From positions 1 to 7,708 of the forward strand of contig JAKBJA010000124.1 in NCBI GenBank assembly GCA_021836225.1: a DNA stretch of 7,708 nt. The letters run 5' to 3'. Under the pieces are notes generated by a model. The model was not told the origin of the DNA. It was given only the letters and a program-made list of their open reading frames with translations, and ran no database searches. Position 1 is the first letter of the stretch. Each line of letters opens with the position of its first letter. A program made the position numbers and the translations under genes. Source of the stretch: Pseudomonadota bacterium. Its GTDB lineage: Bacteria > Pseudomonadota > Gammaproteobacteria > Burkholderiales > Thiobacillaceae. This document shows positions 4,912 to 7,708 of the stretch, in pieces.

Positions 4912-5385
4912 GTGTACACCTATACGAACGGGCACGCTTCCGCGCTGAATGCCGCCAACTTCGCCCTCAACGGCGCGGCCGTGGCGGCTGACGGCAACTT
5001 CCATGAGATCGGACGATACCAGGTCCCTGAGGGCGTCGGCGTCGCCCTGGGCTGGGGCCAGCACTCCGCACAGGACACGGCCACCGGCCGCATCTACCTG
5101 AACCTGCAGAACGCGACGCCGGCCAACATCGATGGCGTCATTCGCATCGAGGTCCACAACCCGCAGGACCGCTCGCAGTTTGTCGCATTCGAGATGCGCA
5201 CGGACCAGCTTCGCACCTCTGCTTCCGACCGTCGCCAGCAGGTACCGTTTCCAGCGATGTCTCAGACGCTCATCCCGCCCTACTGGTACTTCGTCATGTA
5301 CTTCAAGGCGGACGTGGCGGCCACTCCCTCGGCGGCGAACACGACCATGCTGATGAGCGCGGCCGAGTTCGACGCGGCGCCCTGA
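4912..5385 (+). CDS. Beta-rich structural protein 1, candidate jelly-roll capsid protein
   Basis: A 157-aa protein with GTG start; AAGGAGG (4895-4901) overlaps the stop of the gene before and lies ten bases upstream. It is soluble, without signal or membrane helix. It has regular strand-turn spacing: FHEIGRYQVPEGVGVALGW (30-48), GRIYLNLQNA (59-68), DGVIRIEVHNP (74-84), QFVAFEMRTDQL (89-100) and PPYWYFVMYFKA (122-133). The VPEG turn after a first strand, and a hydrophobic aromatic strand near the end, are typical of small viral jelly rolls. I do not recognise a named family. Size and position after an ATPase fit the small capsid proteins of the P23-77/SH1 type; this is inference. Confidence 0.6.
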   Translation: MYTYTNGHASALNAANFALNGAAVAADGNFHEIGRYQVPEGVGVALGWGQHSAQDTATGRIYLNLQNATPANIDGVIRIEVHNPQDRSQFVAFEMRTDQLRTSASDRRQQVPFPAMSQTLIPPYWYFVMYFKADVAATPSAANTTMLMSAAEFDAAP

Positions 5386-5489
5386 TGCGCGAGCTGTACG
5401 GGGCCGCCAAGAAGGCCCATGAGAAGAAGCTGCGCGAGCGGCACCACCGCTCGCACTCGAAGCACCGCCGCAGTCGCAAGGGGAGGTAA
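5385..5489 (+). CDS. Very basic 34-aa peptide, J-like DNA-condensing protein candidate
   Basis: The ORF starts at ATG 5385, overlapping the previous stop (TGATG at 5383-5387), and ends TAA 5487-5489. More than half of its residues are Lys, Arg or His: after MRELYGAAKKAHEKK come RERHHRSHSKHRR and a final RKGR. Its last codons (GGGGAGG, 5480-5486) form the ribosome binding site of the next gene. Size, charge and place between structural genes recall the microvirus J protein, which neutralises packaged DNA. The role is inferred from composition. Confidence 0.65.
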   Translation: MRELYGAAKKAHEKKLRERHHRSHSKHRRSRKGR

Positions 5490-5494
5490 CCGGA

Positions 5495-5866
5495 ATGCCG
5501 GATGGGTACACCTTCCCAATCCCTCTGGCCCTGGCCGTCGCGGCCGGGGCCTCCGGCACTCTCTCAGTGCAGGTGCCGTTCGACGGCCGCGCGTCGAAGA
5601 TCATCCTCCAGCTCTACCAGGGCAATCAGCTCTCGCTGCACCTGGTGCCCGTCGTGATCCGCAGGAACACCCATTACCCGCTGCTGATGTTCGCGCCAGC
5701 GGGCAAGGCGTACATCGACGGCGACTCCCTGTACCAGCCGCTCGACGTTGACTTCGAGCTCAGGGCTGGCGTGGATCAGATCGGCGTGGATTACACGAAC
5801 ACTGACGGAGTGAATACCTACGACTTCAGCGTCACGGTGACGCTGGTAAAGGGGGCGCATTCCTGA
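5495..5866 (+). CDS. Beta-rich structural protein 2, candidate single jelly-roll capsid protein
   Basis: A 123-aa protein from ATG 5495, eight bases after GGGGAGG. Almost all of it is predicted strand: GTLSVQVPFDGR (21-32), SKIILQLYQG (34-43), LSLHLVPVVIRR (47-57), HYPLLMFAP (60-68), a YIDGD turn (73-77), PLDVDFELRAGVDQIGVDYTN (82-102, in part) and YDFSVTVTLVKG (109-120). About eight strands in some 110 residues is the expected length of a single jelly roll. There is no membrane helix or signal. It overlaps the next gene (TGATG). The capsid role is inferred; a minor structural role is possible. Confidence 0.6.
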   Translation: MPDGYTFPIPLALAVAAGASGTLSVQVPFDGRASKIILQLYQGNQLSLHLVPVVIRRNTHYPLLMFAPAGKAYIDGDSLYQPLDVDFELRAGVDQIGVDYTNTDGVNTYDFSVTVTLVKGAHS

Positions 5867-6369
5867 TGGGCGTACCCCAGTTCCAGCAGACCACGGCGAC
5901 CTTGCCGAGCCGGTCCTACGAAAAGATCACACAGGCGCCGACCACAGTGATCGCGGCAGGAAGCACTGAAATCCTCACCTACTACCCGCCTGCCAACACG
6001 CTCGGACAGCTCCGGAACGCCTCCATTACGATCGCGGCTCCAGCTGGAGCGACGGCGGGTACACACGTCGCGGCCATCGGTTCGGGCAGCGGCGGCGGCG
6101 AGTTCACGCAGGGAACCTCAAACTACGGCGACACCATCGTATTCAACGCCGGATATTGGCTCTCTGCGACGGCCGCTTCAACTGCGGTGGTGCCAAATCC
6201 TCAGCCGCTGCCGAATAACTCCCCGCAGTCGTGGCTCTTCGAAGCGCAAATGCAGTTTGACGCTACATCGGGCTTTACGACCGGCTACACCAATAACACC
6301 ACCGCCGGAAGCTCTGCCTCCGGCACCAGAAGCTACGCCTTTGGCGTGATTGTGGAGGACTTGCCATGA
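5866..6369 (+). CDS. Beta-rich structural protein 3, candidate capsid or spike protein
   Basis: A 167-aa protein from ATG 5866, sharing one base with the previous stop. It is rich in Thr, Ser, Ala and Gly. Strand-like parts include TTVIAAGSTEILTYYPP (26-42), ASITIAAPAG (52-61), THVAAIGSG (66-74), DTIVFNAGYWLSA (89-101), SWLFEAQMQFDA (122-133) and YAFGVIVEDLP (157-167). It is soluble with no membrane helix. The loose Gly/Ser loops resemble exposed coat or spike proteins. Three such beta-rich genes in a row argue for a coat built of several small subunits. No family is recognised. Confidence 0.55.
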   Translation: MGVPQFQQTTATLPSRSYEKITQAPTTVIAAGSTEILTYYPPANTLGQLRNASITIAAPAGATAGTHVAAIGSGSGGGEFTQGTSNYGDTIVFNAGYWLSATAASTAVVPNPQPLPNNSPQSWLFEAQMQFDATSGFTTGYTNNTTAGSSASGTRSYAFGVIVEDLP

Positions 6370-6599
6370 GGCACGTGGTCTTGGATCCAGCGAGCGGACA
6401 CTGGCACGACCAGGCGACGGGCAAGCCGTTCCCGACGCCGACGCCCCAGGGCAGAAGCGGTCGCCCAAGACAGGTTCAGCCGTTGGCTCAGCTGGACGTC
6501 GGCGACCAGTACGAAGACCCGAAGACCGGAAAGCTCATGACGGTGCAGGAGATCGTGCAGCATCCGTCTGGCTTCATCATCGTCCGGGCGGTGGGCTGA
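6366..6599 (+). CDS. Small soluble protein, unknown function
   Basis: A 77-aa protein from ATG 6366, overlapping the previous stop as ATGA. It begins with MRHVVLDPASGHWHD, continues with a Pro/Gly/Arg-rich linker (about 20-40) and ends in a compact part with VGDQYEDPKTGKLMTVQEIV and a last strand GFIIVRAVG. The compact end might be a small beta-barrel-like domain. Being inside the structural block, it may be a minor virion protein. Confidence 0.7.
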   Translation: MRHVVLDPASGHWHDQATGKPFPTPTPQGRSGRPRQVQPLAQLDVGDQYEDPKTGKLMTVQEIVQHPSGFIIVRAVG

Positions 6600-6600
6600 C

Positions 6601-7323
6601 ATGCACCGCTCAGGCGGCTCCGTCACCATCTCGACGAAGAAGCGGCAGGCCGCGACTCCGACCGTCCATCGCACCACCGTCCAGCCAACGCACCCGGCCG
6701 GCGTCACGGCATCGCCAGATCGTACCGTCCAGACCCCGCAGGGAGGTGGTACCACGTCCGTAACCGCTGACGAGCTCCAGCTCCTCCAGCAGGCGGCGAA
6801 CAACAAGGTCGCGTACGGCAAGACCGGTGGCATTGCGACGCCGGCTGGACAGGTGTATCACAACGCGAACCTAGCTATCCAGCAGAAGCTTCAGGCGATG
6901 GGCAGCCCCTACGCCGGCCTGGTGGAGTCCGACTCCGCCAACGCGCTCAACGCGCAGATCCAGGCCCTCGCCGGCGAGTACAACACGGCGAACACGCCGT
7001 CGGCCGCGTCGGCCGCGCAGGGCGGCGATGCCGTGGGCGGCGGTGCCTCCGCGGCGTCTACAGCCGCCGGCAGCAGCTCGACGAGCAGCACCGCGACCAG
7101 CTCGACGCCTACGACGTTCCTCGGAAGCATCGGCAGCAGTATCTCGAGCCTGTGGAGTTCGATCGGCAGCGCCGCCAACACCGTCACCGGCACGACCGGC
7201 CAGACCAGGGCCATCCAGTGGGAAAACATCATTATCCCGGGCGTGGTCATCGTCGGCATCGTGGTGTGGGCGATTCGTGGCTTCCGGCTTTCGGTCAAGC
7301 ACAGCGGCGGGCGTGCGGCGTGA
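6601..7323 (+). CDS. Ala/Ser/Thr-rich membrane-anchored structural protein
   Basis: This 240-aa protein is the largest after Rep. Residues 1-55 are basic and Thr/Pro-rich. Residues 56-130 are helical with many Gln/Asn/Ala (DELQLLQQAANNKV, ANLAIQQKLQAMG). Residues 130-200 are a low-complexity Ala/Ser/Thr/Gly stretch. One helix follows (about 209-226, IIIPGVVIVGIVVWAI) and then a basic tail RGFRLSVKH. This suggests a long domain on one side of a membrane and a cytoplasm- or DNA-facing basic tail. It could be a virion membrane protein, for instance vertex, spike base or DNA-delivery protein. No signal peptide or family is seen. No good ribosome binding site is visible; the start lies one base after the previous stop. 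Confidence 0.7.
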   Translation: MHRSGGSVTISTKKRQAATPTVHRTTVQPTHPAGVTASPDRTVQTPQGGGTTSVTADELQLLQQAANNKVAYGKTGGIATPAGQVYHNANLAIQQKLQAMGSPYAGLVESDSANALNAQIQALAGEYNTANTPSAASAAQGGDAVGGGASAASTAAGSSSTSSTATSSTPTTFLGSIGSSISSLWSSIGSAANTVTGTTGQTRAIQWENIIIPGVVIVGIVVWAIRGFRLSVKHSGGRAA

Positions 7324-7697
7324 ACACGCGGATCGCGGTGAGCGGAGGCGGGCCATCGCCCTCCTCCGCTGCCGGCACGAGCTGGTGGGACTCCCTTTGG
7401 CGTACGCCGGCGCAGGAGCCCACCAATAGCCAGGTGACGGGATCAGCTCTCTACGGCATCGCGAGCGGCGGAACCTCGACGCCGGCGCCGGCGATCACGC
7501 GCAAGGCGGCCTCTGCGGCCGCTTCCCAGGCCTCGACGCAGGTGTCGAAGGACGCGGCGGCCGCCAAGACCGCAGTCGCAAACGCGCTGCCGAATTTGGG
7601 TGGCGTGGAGACGGCACTTGCCGACATTGCGGGCGGCATCCTAATCCTCGCGGTCGTGGCCGTAATCGGATGGATAGTTAACATGTTCAGGAGGTAA
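7320..7697 (+). CDS. Ala/Ser-rich protein with C-terminal membrane anchor
   Basis: A 125-aa protein from GTG 7320, overlapping the previous stop as GTGA. The open frame continues upstream to 7152, but that part lies inside the previous gene and is rejected. The N-terminus is Gly/Ser/Pro-rich with a SWWDSLW segment (21-27). The middle is an Ala-rich helix (about 62-90). The end is one membrane helix (103-120, LADIAGG then ILILAVVAVIGWIV) and NMFRR. It shares the layout of the protein before it: polar Ala/Ser-rich body, end anchor, basic tail. The two may act together in a virion membrane. Its AGGAGG end serves as ribosome binding site for the holin-like gene across the join. Confidence 0.7.
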   Translation: MNTRIAVSGGGPSPSSAAGTSWWDSLWRTPAQEPTNSQVTGSALYGIASGGTSTPAPAITRKAASAAASQASTQVSKDAAAAKTAVANALPNLGGVETALADIAGGILILAVVAVIGWIVNMFRR

Positions 7698-7708
7698 GCG
7701 GGGTGTAC
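7582..7708. repeat. Terminal direct repeat marking a circular genome (right copy)
   Basis: Identical to bases 1-127. It includes the end of the 125-aa gene, its AGGAGGT and the first two codons of the gene that starts at 122 in the left copy. Confidence 0.95.

Noticed and set aside
4687..5604. 305-codon open frame on the minus strand
   Set aside because: It runs opposite four well-supported plus-strand genes, its translation is Arg/Ala/Gly-rich without motifs, and it ignores their start and stop signals.
1..7708. CRISPR arrays, tRNA or rRNA genes, insertion sequences, integrase
   Set aside because: None seen: no spaced repeats, cloverleaf pattern, transposase motifs or recombinase motifs. 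No promoter was convincing enough to list either.

Overview
The window is one complete small circular genome, written linearly with its join overlapped. Bases 1-127 are repeated exactly at 7582-7708, so the circle is 7,581 bp. All supported genes lie on the plus strand, are tightly packed (many ATGA, GTGA or TGATG stop/start overlaps) and mostly have strong AGGAGG-type ribosome binding sites. There is no integrase, polymerase, tail gene or bacterial housekeeping gene. This fits a small virus of a GC-rich bacterium. The pC194-type Rep and the glucosaminidase lysin lean towards a Gram-positive-like host, but the host cannot be settled from the sequence.

Layout: (1) 122-939 is a lysis pair, a two-helix holin-like protein followed by a glucosaminidase lysin with a hydrophobic C-terminus. 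(2) 961-1050 is a non-coding gap holding two back-to-back hairpins. (3) 1082-2548 carries two small unknown genes and a single-tyrosine HUH rolling-circle Rep. The 3' end of rep contains CTTGATA, the nick-site core known from pC194/phiX174-type origins, directly followed by a perfect 15-bp inverted repeat, a strong candidate for the double-strand origin. (4) 2578-3782 holds small genes: a one-helix membrane protein with an apparent ACG start, a coiled-coil/CxxC protein, two unknowns, and a DUF2829/Tad2-like anti-defence protein whose reading frame is split by one base. (5) 3880-4497 is a compact Walker A/B packaging-type ATPase, closed by a GC hairpin. (6) 4603-7697 is the probable virion module: a second ACG-start membrane protein, a 157-aa beta-rich protein, a 34-aa extremely basic peptide, 123-aa and 167-aa beta-rich proteins, a 77-aa unknown, and two Ala/Ser/Thr-rich proteins with C-terminal membrane anchors.

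Reading of the whole: an HUH Rep replicates the circle. A genome-packaging ATPase sits beside several small jelly-roll-like proteins, several single-span membrane proteins and a J-like basic peptide. The lysis pair would release the virus. This is not an ordinary microvirus (no large capsid protein) and not a clear inovirus (no recognisable small major coat or adsorption protein). The best inference is a very small icosahedral, membrane-containing virus using single jelly-roll capsid proteins plus an ATPase, as in the P23-77/SH1/SNJ1 lineage, but in under 8 kb. The capsid assignment is inferred from strand pattern and gene order, not from recognised homology.
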